Assembly: GCA_020793555.1 (NCBI GenBank) | Contig: DQIO01000284.1 | Coordinates: 1-13,970, forward strand | Source of the DNA: Methanosarcinaceae archaeon | GTDB taxonomy: Archaea > Halobacteriota > Methanosarcinia > Methanosarcinales > Methanosarcinaceae | Direction of reading: 5' to 3' | DNA: 13,970 bases | Part shown: positions 1 through 6,571 of the stretch, in pieces | Position numbering within the stretch: the stretch's first letter is position 1 | Layout: every line of letters starts with the position of its first letter | Notes under the pieces: generated by a model | Told to the model about the DNA's origin: nothing | What the model saw: the letters and a program-made list of their open reading frames with translations, nothing else | Databases searched by the model: none | Position numbers and translations under genes: made by a program

Positions 1-341
1 ATTATCAATGTTCAAAAACGCATGCCATAGCCTTTAAAATAATATATATTTTGGTAGATATGTGCCAAATTTTTAACGTAGTGCGTATACACTACTCCCA
101 AAAAGAAAAAAAGTGACATATGATCGCGAAAACTAAAAACCATCTAAGCCTAACTTGACGCTATGGCAAATACGATACTGCTTGAAAACAATTTTATATT
201 TCATATTAATGGTGTTGGAACGTGCCGCGCTGTTTTTTGCATCTACTCACCCCCTTCTAGTCAAGCGACATTATATTGTTGACGCGACACGAGTCTTAAG
301 GATGGCTGAATAGTTACAAGAGAACCAATTAAAACCAATCC
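1..341. other. Gene-poor AT-rich region downstream of the radical SAM gene
   Basis: I see no convincing coding region here. The first 180 bases are AT-rich with short A and T runs and no recognisable element. Positions 181-291 contain a decayed transposon segment, listed separately. The radical SAM gene ends at 342, so this is its 3' flank. I found no strong GC-rich terminator hairpin immediately after that gene. Confidence 0.6.
181..291 (-). repeat. Transposon remnant, copy A (DUF2080 tail plus start of next gene)
   Basis: Read on the minus strand, this begins with GTGTCGCGTCAAC (290-278). The copy C DUF2080 gene at 9286-9298 has GTGTCACGTCAAC, one base different. In frame it gives VSRQ and then a stop, matching the tail of that protein. 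A strong Shine-Dalgarno-like GGGGGTGAG and an ATG follow (243 region), but that frame stops after about 13 codons. The block GATGCAAAAAAC and AGCGCGGCACGTTCC (231-217) is repeated exactly at 8918-8929 and 8946-8960 on the plus strand. I infer a decayed copy of the junction between the DUF2080 gene and a transposase-like gene. Confidence 0.6.
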
Positions 342-1316
342 TTACATCCAGTCATAATGTCGCATCACTTCTGTGTTAAAGTCATACAAAAGACTGTTTT
401 CGACATATCCGAAAAAGAGACAACCCTCACATTGAGTGGATATTGATTTTCTCATCTCCTTTGATGAATTCCATACATTTTCAATACCGTCTTTGATATT
501 GCCAAGCGCATCCCTTTGGACGCGGCAATTCTCCACAGTGCCATCTGCGGTCACATTCAATATAATGTCGCTTGCATGGCATCTGTAATCGGTCGTGAGG
601 TTCTTGACCATGGTAAGATATGAAATTGAATTGATGATCGGATAACCTTGTTTTTTCATCTCTATTATGTGCTGGACAGTATTTTGATATTTTTCCATGT
701 CCTTTATTCCGATCTCATCCCACACACCCTTATCAATTCCCCCGAATTCATAAAGCGGTTCAAACGAGATCCTGACATCCAATTCCTTTGCAAGATGAAT
801 GAGGGGGTCGATATCATCAAGGTTCTTTCCGCTTATCACACAGTTCATAAGCAATGGATTTTTCCGTCCGTCCTTTGCCTTTTTGATTCCTGGAAGTATT
901 TCGTCAAAATCAATTCCCCGAATTTCCTTGTAACTATCAATACCATCCACAGATACGGACAGGTAGTCAAGGTCTTTTAGCTCATCAACCCGTTTTTCAA
1001 GGAGTTTTCCATTGGTAATAAGCGATGTTATCATCCCGATATCATGGGCGTGCTTAAGTATATCAGGCAGGTCTTCCCGAAGCAGTGGCTCCACAGTCCA
1101 TGCATTGTAATACATGATACCAAACGACTTTGCATCGTCAAGCATGCTGAATATCTCTTCTATGCTCATCTCGTCGCCACTGGCTTTCCAGTATTCACAA
1201 AACTTGCAGCTCATGTTGCATTTTGAATTGATGGCATGGGACATTACAAATGGTCTTTTTTTTACACGCAGTTGCCAGAGGGCCTTTGCTGTGAGTTTGG
1301 GGGAAAAGTTAGTCAT
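342..1316 (-). CDS. Radical SAM protein with SPASM/twitch-like C-terminus
   Basis: This 324-residue protein carries the radical SAM cluster motif CxxxCxxC at C33, C37 and C40 (CNMSCKFC), which would bind a [4Fe-4S] cluster and S-adenosylmethionine. The C-terminus has further cysteines at C246, C264, C296 and C299, the last two as CEGC. This resembles a shortened SPASM or twitch domain for an auxiliary Fe-S cluster, as in enzymes that modify peptides or lipids. The usual GGE motif after strand 2 reads TVE here (residues 74-76, WTVEPLL), an odd substitution. The later SVSVDG segment (120-125) fits the radical SAM barrel. The substrate cannot be told. The gene starts at an ATG with no clear Shine-Dalgarno site, lies 119 bases downstream of the GH15 gene on the same strand and could be co-transcribed with it. 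An HpnH-like family is possible but unproven. Confidence 0.85.
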   Translation of the reverse strand: MTNFSPKLTAKALWQLRVKKRPFVMSHAINSKCNMSCKFCEYWKASGDEMSIEEIFSMLDDAKSFGIMYYNAWTVEPLLREDLPDILKHAHDIGMITSLITNGKLLEKRVDELKDLDYLSVSVDGIDSYKEIRGIDFDEILPGIKKAKDGRKNPLLMNCVISGKNLDDIDPLIHLAKELDVRISFEPLYEFGGIDKGVWDEIGIKDMEKYQNTVQHIIEMKKQGYPIINSISYLTMVKNLTTDYRCHASDIILNVTADGTVENCRVQRDALGNIKDGIENVWNSSKEMRKSISTQCEGCLFFGYVENSLLYDFNTEVMRHYDWM

Positions 1317-1435
1317 GGTGATTCTAGTCGTTTTTGAGTTGTTTTAATAGACTGCATATTGTGTATGAGCTAAACAAATACGTTTTTTGTTATTAGTGGA
1401 TATTTGCTGTTATTGACCTTAAGTTCTGTTGCTTT

Positions 1436-3340
1436 TTACGATTTTTCCAGCGATCTCGCTTTTTCGACAAATGCCATAACAGTAACCACAAAGGTGGCAT
1501 GAGCCCATGTCAAAGGACTTACGCTCAAAGGACTTCCGTCAAAAGGATTCAACTGCTCTGCCAGAATGCCTGACTGTGTAGCGTGGTCTGCCACCCACAA
1601 TAGTATCTCCCTCGGTTTTTGCAGATCACTTATGCTCTTTGCCTTTTTGATATGCCACTGTGCCACCCAGAGGGTGCATATAAACCATGGATTACCGGGA
1701 ACAGTCTCAATGTCATCAAACTCTACCTGCTGATATGCATCATTATAGAATCGGGCGATCCCTCCTACATCTGTCTTAACCGACAGTTTGCTTTCAATAG
1801 CTTCCATGGTATTGACCACCCGAATATCGTCGGGAGGCAACACATTAAACTGGGACACAGCATATGTGCTTGCATCTATGGTCTCATCTCTAGGGTTGAT
1901 GCTTCGCAGGAACCGTCCAAGTTTTTCATCATATAGGTGTTTTTCAATTCCCGCTTTAACCTCCATCGCAGCCGTATTGTATTTCTTTGCAAGATCATAA
2001 TCTTCATACAATTCTGCAAATCTTGTCGCACACTTTAAACCTGCGTATACGGTTGAGGATGTGTAAGTATGGACAGCTCGATTTTCTTCCCAGAGGTTAT
2101 AACTGGGTTTTGGAAGCCCGGTATCCGGATCTCTGTACCTCGTCATAAATTCAGCAGCCGGCTTAACTATTGTGGAATAAAGCGGATCAATAGTGGTGAT
2201 GTATTTGGTTGTCTTATAGTGGTTCCACAGTGCAACGATTATGAGTGCAGTGCTGTCTTCCTGTATTGGAAGCTGAATACTTCCATCAGGGGCAATCCAG
2301 GGCATCCAGCCGCTCGCAAGAGTGCCCGTTGGATTGTATTTTTGCAGGAAATATCCATGTTCACTGATGAGGTCATGACAATACTCAAAAAATGCATGCG
2401 CAATTCCGGAATGACGTGCCATATCCAGCGACATGGCGATGAATGCACTGTCCCGCGGCCACATGTAACTGTATGAATCCATATTGAACCGTTCAAGTAT
2501 ATCACTATCATTGGCAGCGATAATCGCACCATCATTATCGATCTGCGATCTTATGATAAGCAGACTGTGTTTGAACAGGTCTGTCACCTTTGCAGGAAGA
2601 TCAAAAAAGTCATATTTTTCTTTGTTCACCCATGAATGAGTGTACTGTTCAGTTTTTGCCATCATTAGCTCAGGAGTTTTTTCAATGACCAGTTTGTTGA
2701 GCCGTTTGACGTCAAAAAATGATTTCCCTGCCGCGATCCAGTAATAGATTATTTTTGTCTCACCCGCATCAAGATGCTCAGAGAACCTGATGAAACTGTT
2801 TACTGCTCCGATCTGGACAGATGTCATATTAAGATTCGCCGACGTCATTAAAGCGGATTTACTATTTTCTTTTGGACTGAGTTCATACTGGTCAAAGTGT
2901 GGAGACCCATTAATAAGGAAATATCGGGAGCGCTGGTAATGTATTATTGATTCCAATGCCGGGTCATAGATACCTGTATCACCCATTGGATGTTCGTAAA
3001 GTGCAATATCGTGGGATAAGAGCAGTTTCAGGTCGATATCCTTTGTATCAGTGTTTGTAATTGATATTTTACGAATGAACACGTTTTCGAAAGGATGTAC
3101 GCATTCGTTGAACTGCAGATCGATGTCGAGTCGGTCATTGCGGAAATAAGAATCGGTTACTAGCGTGTCTTTTTTATAACCAAGCTTGTGGACCCAGTCA
3201 TCCCCCAGCAGGGATACAATACCCAGATTTTTCTTTTCAACCACTATTCCTACCCGGCAATGACAACCATTTACGTGGTTCTCATCTCCTACATGAGGGT
3301 AATACATGTCTCGTATGCTTGCGTTTTCATCAATATTCAC
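1436..3340 (-). CDS. Glycoside hydrolase family 15 (glucoamylase-like), N-terminus truncated
   Basis: The 634-residue product matches archaeal and bacterial GH15 enzymes, which release glucose from the ends of alpha-glucans (starch, glycogen, maltooligosaccharides) or cleave trehalose. An N-terminal beta-sandwich (about 1-240) precedes the (alpha/alpha)6 barrel, recognisable by SYMWPRDSAF. The general acid should be E418 or E419 in NLWEE, and the general base E595 in GILAEQL. There is no signal peptide, so it probably acts in the cytoplasm. Translation from the GTG at 3340 starts inside the conserved N-terminal strand. The bases just upstream encode GNGSLL in the same frame, as expected for the family, but that frame has no start codon. 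The missing start lies in another frame (see 3341-3384). The divergent GT4 glycosyltransferase suggests alpha-glucan turnover. Confidence 0.9.
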   Translation of the reverse strand: MNIDENASIRDMYYPHVGDENHVNGCHCRVGIVVEKKNLGIVSLLGDDWVHKLGYKKDTLVTDSYFRNDRLDIDLQFNECVHPFENVFIRKISITNTDTKDIDLKLLLSHDIALYEHPMGDTGIYDPALESIIHYQRSRYFLINGSPHFDQYELSPKENSKSALMTSANLNMTSVQIGAVNSFIRFSEHLDAGETKIIYYWIAAGKSFFDVKRLNKLVIEKTPELMMAKTEQYTHSWVNKEKYDFFDLPAKVTDLFKHSLLIIRSQIDNDGAIIAANDSDILERFNMDSYSYMWPRDSAFIAMSLDMARHSGIAHAFFEYCHDLISEHGYFLQKYNPTGTLASGWMPWIAPDGSIQLPIQEDSTALIIVALWNHYKTTKYITTIDPLYSTIVKPAAEFMTRYRDPDTGLPKPSYNLWEENRAVHTYTSSTVYAGLKCATRFAELYEDYDLAKKYNTAAMEVKAGIEKHLYDEKLGRFLRSINPRDETIDASTYAVSQFNVLPPDDIRVVNTMEAIESKLSVKTDVGGIARFYNDAYQQVEFDDIETVPGNPWFICTLWVAQWHIKKAKSISDLQKPREILLWVADHATQSGILAEQLNPFDGSPLSVSPLTWAHATFVVTVMAFVEKARSLEKS

Positions 3341-3384
3341 TAGCAGAGACCCATTTCCAACAACAAGTGGTTTTGGTATTTCAT
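3341..3384 (-). pseudogene. Out-of-frame 5' end of the GH15 gene (apparent one-base deletion)
   Basis: In the GH15 frame, the bases before the GTG at 3340 encode PKPLVVGNGSLL, the usual family N-terminus, with no ATG, GTG or TTG before an upstream stop. An ATG at 3384-3382 is preceded by an AAAGGT Shine-Dalgarno-like site and starts MKYQ, but runs into TAG at 3343-3341. Adding one A to the four-A run (plus-strand T run at 3371-3374) would give MKYQKPLVVGNGSLL joined in frame to the rest. Either a real frameshift or a homopolymer sequencing error explains this. Confidence 0.75.
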
Positions 3385-3621
3385 CACAACCTTTAACATA
3401 TAATAGTTCTTATTGACTAATAGTTATTGGGTGATTGAAATAAGGGGTATTTCAACTACAAATAGTTAACAGTTTGATAAATTACAAACTATTTGAGTAA
3501 ATCGACTGAAATTGATGGTTATTTTCGATTAGACTGTCATTATCTAATATACTGCAATACTTCAACTGTAAGCGCGAGTCAGCAGTTTGTATTACAAAAT
3601 AGTACAGGGGGCATAAGGGGA
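3385..3621. promoter_or_regulatory. Divergent GH15/GT4 control region with AATAGTT heptamers
   Basis: The AT-rich gap between the divergent GH15 and glycosyltransferase genes has three direct copies of AATAGTT (3402-3408, 3419-3425, 3461-3467) and one inverted AACTATT (3487-3493). The last two sit in a 9-bp perfect dyad, CAAATAGTT (3459-3467) and AACTATTTG (3487-3495), with a 19-base spacer. This could be an operator for a regulator of both genes, but I cannot name the protein. GGGGG at 3607-3611 and AGGGG at 3616-3620 lie just before the glycosyltransferase ATG. Confidence 0.4.
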
Positions 3622-5142
3622 ATGGGAAAAAAACAGCAAAAAACAGATGAGATAAATGTAGGTTTCCTCTCGTATGAATATCCACCAAATGTTTATGGTG
3701 GGGTTGGAATTCATGTGGATGAACTTACTAGGCATTTGGCCAATAGTATCAACCAGGTGCATGTATTTACATCACATGTTGAAGGATTGAACAGTCAGGA
3801 ATCAGGAAATGTGTATGTGCACAGGTCATCTAAACCTTCAGTACCGACATCCAATCAGTACGGTATTTTGTTTGGAAAGGTGACATCTAATTTTAACATA
3901 GGCGGTAGGTTGGAGGGATACATTTCCAATGAAAAACCCGGTCTGTTGCACTTAAATAGGGGCTTGATGGCTGCAACGGATGCGAAAAAAGCGACCAACA
4001 CAATGCCGACGTCGATTGTCCGTGGTACCGGGATTGGCAGACCCAATTATATGCCCGGTGATGTCATTAAGCAGGGTATTGGGAATGAGATGGATGGTTC
4101 CCTTGCATTACCGGAATCCATACGAGGAGAATTGCCCCAATCATTTCCTATGGGGGGACTGGATGATCAGGAATCAGACAGTGTACATTTGCACGGGACA
4201 CCTGAACTTTTAGCATCGACATCAAACCATTCCAAAAAGATTTTTGAAAGGATAATAACCAATAATAACGTGGCAAAGATGGTTGAGAAGTATAGTTGCA
4301 GTGATAAATTAAACCTGTTGCATTCGCATGGCGGATTGATCCAGATGGCTGCAACTGAAGTAAAAAAGACCACCCATCTGCCTTTGGTTATGACGGCTCA
4401 CAGTACCGAGATTAACAGGGTCAAACCAGATAAGCTTAGCATTTTGATGGAACAGAATGTGGTGGATAAGGTAGACCGTTTCATTGCAGTATCGAAATCT
4501 ATAAAAAAGGAACTGAACCAGACCTTTGGTGTTGACTATAACAAAATAACGGTAATACCGAATGGTGTGGATACTGCGGTTTTCAAGCACCAAAATACCG
4601 ATGATATCCGTAGGAAATACCAACTTGACAACAGTTTCGTTGTGTTGTTCGTTGGCAGGGATGATCCACAAAAGGGTGCTAAGCGTCTTGTTGATGCCGT
4701 AAAATACCTTGCTAAGCAGATGCCAGATATTATGCTTGTTATGGTCGGTCAGAAAGATATCTATTTTGATAAACATATACTCTGTCTTCCACACGTTAGC
4801 AGGAGTGAACTCGTAAAGTTGTATTCTCTTTCCGATGTGTTCGTTCTGCCAAGTATCTATGAGCCTTTCGGTATTGTCTTAATAGAAGCCATGGCATGCG
4901 AGACCGCATGTATTGGAATGCGTGTTGGCGGAATACCTGATATTATAGACCATGGCAGGACAGGGCTTTTGGTGGGATCTAATGACTCCACAGGTATTTT
5001 TGAGGCGATATCCGATCTATACCATGATCCTGAAAAAAGAAATAGGATGGGGAAAAACGGAAGGGATAGGGTAATTTCATGCTTTGACTGGGAATCCATC
5101 TCTAAGAAGACCATTGGAGTATATCGGCAGGTACTTTCGTAA
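3622..5142 (+). CDS. GT4-type glycosyltransferase with internal duplication
   Basis: This 506-residue GT-B glycosyltransferase resembles glycogen-synthase-like GT4 enzymes, which move a sugar from a nucleotide-sugar donor. The N-terminus reads VGFLSYEYPPNVYGGVGIH, a typical acceptor-side start with a glycine-rich loop. The second domain shows VIPNGVD, VLFVGRDDPQKG and the donor-site E-x7-E motif in EPFGIVLIE. The start at 3622 is chosen because homology begins right after it and G-rich runs lie just upstream. A TTG-initiated extension to 3493 has no family resemblance. The protein is about 125 residues longer than a usual GT4 enzyme. The excess comes from a duplicated N-domain segment, residues 55-141 resembling 179-269. 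The second copy keeps the family-like LLHSHGG and PLVMTAHSTEI, while the first reads LLHLNRG. Divergent pairing with GH15 suggests alpha-glucan synthesis, but the donor and acceptor are unknown. Confidence 0.88.
   Translation: MGKKQQKTDEINVGFLSYEYPPNVYGGVGIHVDELTRHLANSINQVHVFTSHVEGLNSQESGNVYVHRSSKPSVPTSNQYGILFGKVTSNFNIGGRLEGYISNEKPGLLHLNRGLMAATDAKKATNTMPTSIVRGTGIGRPNYMPGDVIKQGIGNEMDGSLALPESIRGELPQSFPMGGLDDQESDSVHLHGTPELLASTSNHSKKIFERIITNNNVAKMVEKYSCSDKLNLLHSHGGLIQMAATEVKKTTHLPLVMTAHSTEINRVKPDKLSILMEQNVVDKVDRFIAVSKSIKKELNQTFGVDYNKITVIPNGVDTAVFKHQNTDDIRRKYQLDNSFVVLFVGRDDPQKGAKRLVDAVKYLAKQMPDIMLVMVGQKDIYFDKHILCLPHVSRSELVKLYSLSDVFVLPSIYEPFGIVLIEAMACETACIGMRVGGIPDIIDHGRTGLLVGSNDSTGIFEAISDLYHDPEKRNRMGKNGRDRVISCFDWESISKKTIGVYRQVLS
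3784..4428 (+). repeat. Diverged tandem duplication inside the glycosyltransferase gene
   Basis: Copy 1 spans 3784-4044 and copy 2 spans 4156-4428, offset by 372 bases (124 codons). The proteins align without gaps for about 61 residues, for example GLNSQES with GLDDQES, TSN with TSN and LLH with LLH. After a two-residue gap both read MAAT then KK. DNA similarity is visible too, for example ATGGCTGCAAC in both copies. Identity over the aligned part is roughly 40 percent by hand count. Copy 1 has lost the family-like HSHGG, so it is probably the degenerate one. Confidence 0.75.
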
Positions 5143-5148
5143 AATTTG

Positions 5149-5189
5149 AATATTGCAGCATGGTATAATTATTTACATGCTGTAATATT
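5149..5189 (+). terminator. Hairpin downstream of the glycosyltransferase gene
   Basis: AATATTGCAGCATG (5149-5162) pairs with CATGCTGTAATATT (5176-5189) over 14 bp with one G-U-type mismatch and a 13-base AT-rich loop. It starts six bases after the stop codon. It is likely a transcription terminator or 3'-end stabiliser for the glycosyltransferase message, in the gap before the convergent sppA gene. Confidence 0.6.
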
Positions 5190-5349
5190 ATTATGGTTTA
5201 AATCATAACTGGATTTTGAAACTGTGCCTTATGACACAAATGCTACATGATATGTTCAAGTAAGCTGAGTCTGTGACATATGTGCTGCATATAATGGTCA
5301 ATAGATTGGGGCTTGTGGCGCAAATAGCTCCACACAGAGGCTGAAAGAA

Positions 5350-6339
5350 CTAAGCCGTTATCTTTCCAAACGGATTGTCTTCGAAATAAGCAGCAAACTG
5401 TTCAACGGCTTGTGATGATTCTGCATCAGAACCAAAAAGCAATCTGGAAAGGGTTGGTCGGTTCATGTAAATGACCGCAGGTTCGCCATCAATGCCGCCA
5501 AGTTCGCCAGCCTTCTCGATCGCATCATACATGTTTCCAAAATCGTCAACAAGACCCAGACTCTTAGCCTTTGATCCGGTGTATATGCGCCCATCTGCTA
5601 AGTCCTTGACATCACTTCGACTCAAGTTGCGTCCGGTTGCCACTTCGTCAACAAAACCGTTGTATACCTCAACGATTACCGAATCAGCATATTCCTTCTC
5701 ATCATCTGAAAGTCCCCTCCAGCTACCGCCCATGTCTTTAAATTCGCCTGATTTGGCAATATGGAACTCGACACCCTCTTCGTCATAAAATCTCGACATA
5801 TTCTGGAATGTCCAGATGACACCAATACTTCCTGTCATGGTCGATGGATTTGCAAATATCATGTCAGTGGGTGCAGCAATATAATACGCAGCACTTGCAG
5901 CCACATCACCCATGGAAACCACGATCGGCACCCCTTCATCTTGCGCTTTCTTAATCTCTGTGACAATTTCTTCAGCTGCAGCCGGTGAACCGCCTGGGCT
6001 GTTGATACGAAGTACAATTGCCTTAACCGAATCATCCTCAACGGCATCCTGAATATAATCAGATATTTCTTCAGAGGTCACATATCCCAAACCACCGGGA
6101 ACACTGCCGGAGAGTATCGTGCCCTGAACATAGATCACTGCCACCCTGTCGTCTTTAGTGTATAATTCCCCGCCTACCCCGTAGTATATTGCAGCAAAAC
6201 TTGCACCAATGATCAATAGAAGGATTGCAATAAAAGCGATGTACTGTCGCTTTCGTCCTTTTCGTTTTACGGGAAACTGTTCCTGTGGAACAGGATCACT
6301 ACGAATGCTATGTTGATAAGATGTATAATTTGAACTCAT
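5350..6339 (-). CDS. sppA: SppA-type signal peptide peptidase (S49 serine protease)
   Basis: The 329-residue protein has a basic N-terminal cytoplasmic stretch (KRKGRKRQ, 25-32), one membrane segment (about 33-54) and an S49 peptidase domain outside it. S49 enzymes cleave leftover signal peptides and other membrane-embedded peptides with a Ser-Lys dyad. The likely nucleophile is S149 in GDVAASAAYY and the likely general base K201 in SGEFKDMG. The 52-residue spacing equals that of the Bacillus SppA dyad as I remember it. NSPGGS (113-118) is the conserved oxyanion-region motif. Single-domain length is normal for the short SppA type. A GAGG Shine-Dalgarno-like site lies about 8 bases before the ATG. 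The gene is divergent from metG and convergent with the glycosyltransferase gene, and no partner gene is nearby. Confidence 0.92.
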   Translation of the reverse strand: MSSNYTSYQHSIRSDPVPQEQFPVKRKGRKRQYIAFIAILLLIIGASFAAIYYGVGGELYTKDDRVAVIYVQGTILSGSVPGGLGYVTSEEISDYIQDAVEDDSVKAIVLRINSPGGSPAAAEEIVTEIKKAQDEGVPIVVSMGDVAASAAYYIAAPTDMIFANPSTMTGSIGVIWTFQNMSRFYDEEGVEFHIAKSGEFKDMGGSWRGLSDDEKEYADSVIVEVYNGFVDEVATGRNLSRSDVKDLADGRIYTGSKAKSLGLVDDFGNMYDAIEKAGELGGIDGEPAVIYMNRPTLSRLLFGSDAESSQAVEQFAAYFEDNPFGKITA

Positions 6340-6571
6340 CTGGTGCCTCTGTGTCTATAACTATGTATGTTATTACCTTTATATTATGAATCCATATATT
6401 CAAAAGCTTTCCCCAACATTCCATATAATCTATCACCATCATTGATTACCGCAAGCGAAATATATTTTATAATTGCACACATCCAACACGATATAAATTT
6501 AAGATTAAAATTAAGATTAAATTTAAATTTAAAATTAAAATTAAAATTACAATAATACATGGAGAAATAAA
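6340..6571. promoter_or_regulatory. sppA/metG divergent promoter region with AT-rich repeat tract
   Basis: A TATA-like ATAATATAAAG (minus strand, 6388-6378) could serve sppA, and GATATAAATTT (6490-6500) could serve metG with a leader of about 45-50 bases. Between 6497 and 6549 the DNA is almost only A and T, built of degenerate repeats of TTAAAA, TTAAGA and TTTAAA. A GGAG Shine-Dalgarno site at 6561-6564 sits 7 bases before the metG ATG. These promoter calls rest on motif likeness and position alone. Confidence 0.4.

Noticed and set aside
3493..3621. A TTG-initiated 43-residue extension of the glycosyltransferase
   Set aside because: The extra residues do not resemble the family, the region has the AT-rich look of a control region, and the ATG at 3622 with G-rich sites fits the normal start.
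5332..6354. A 10-base inverted pair ACACAGAGGC/GCCTCTGTGT flanking sppA
   Set aside because: Many such pairs are expected by chance, and the right copy overlaps the sppA ribosome site, which explains part of it.
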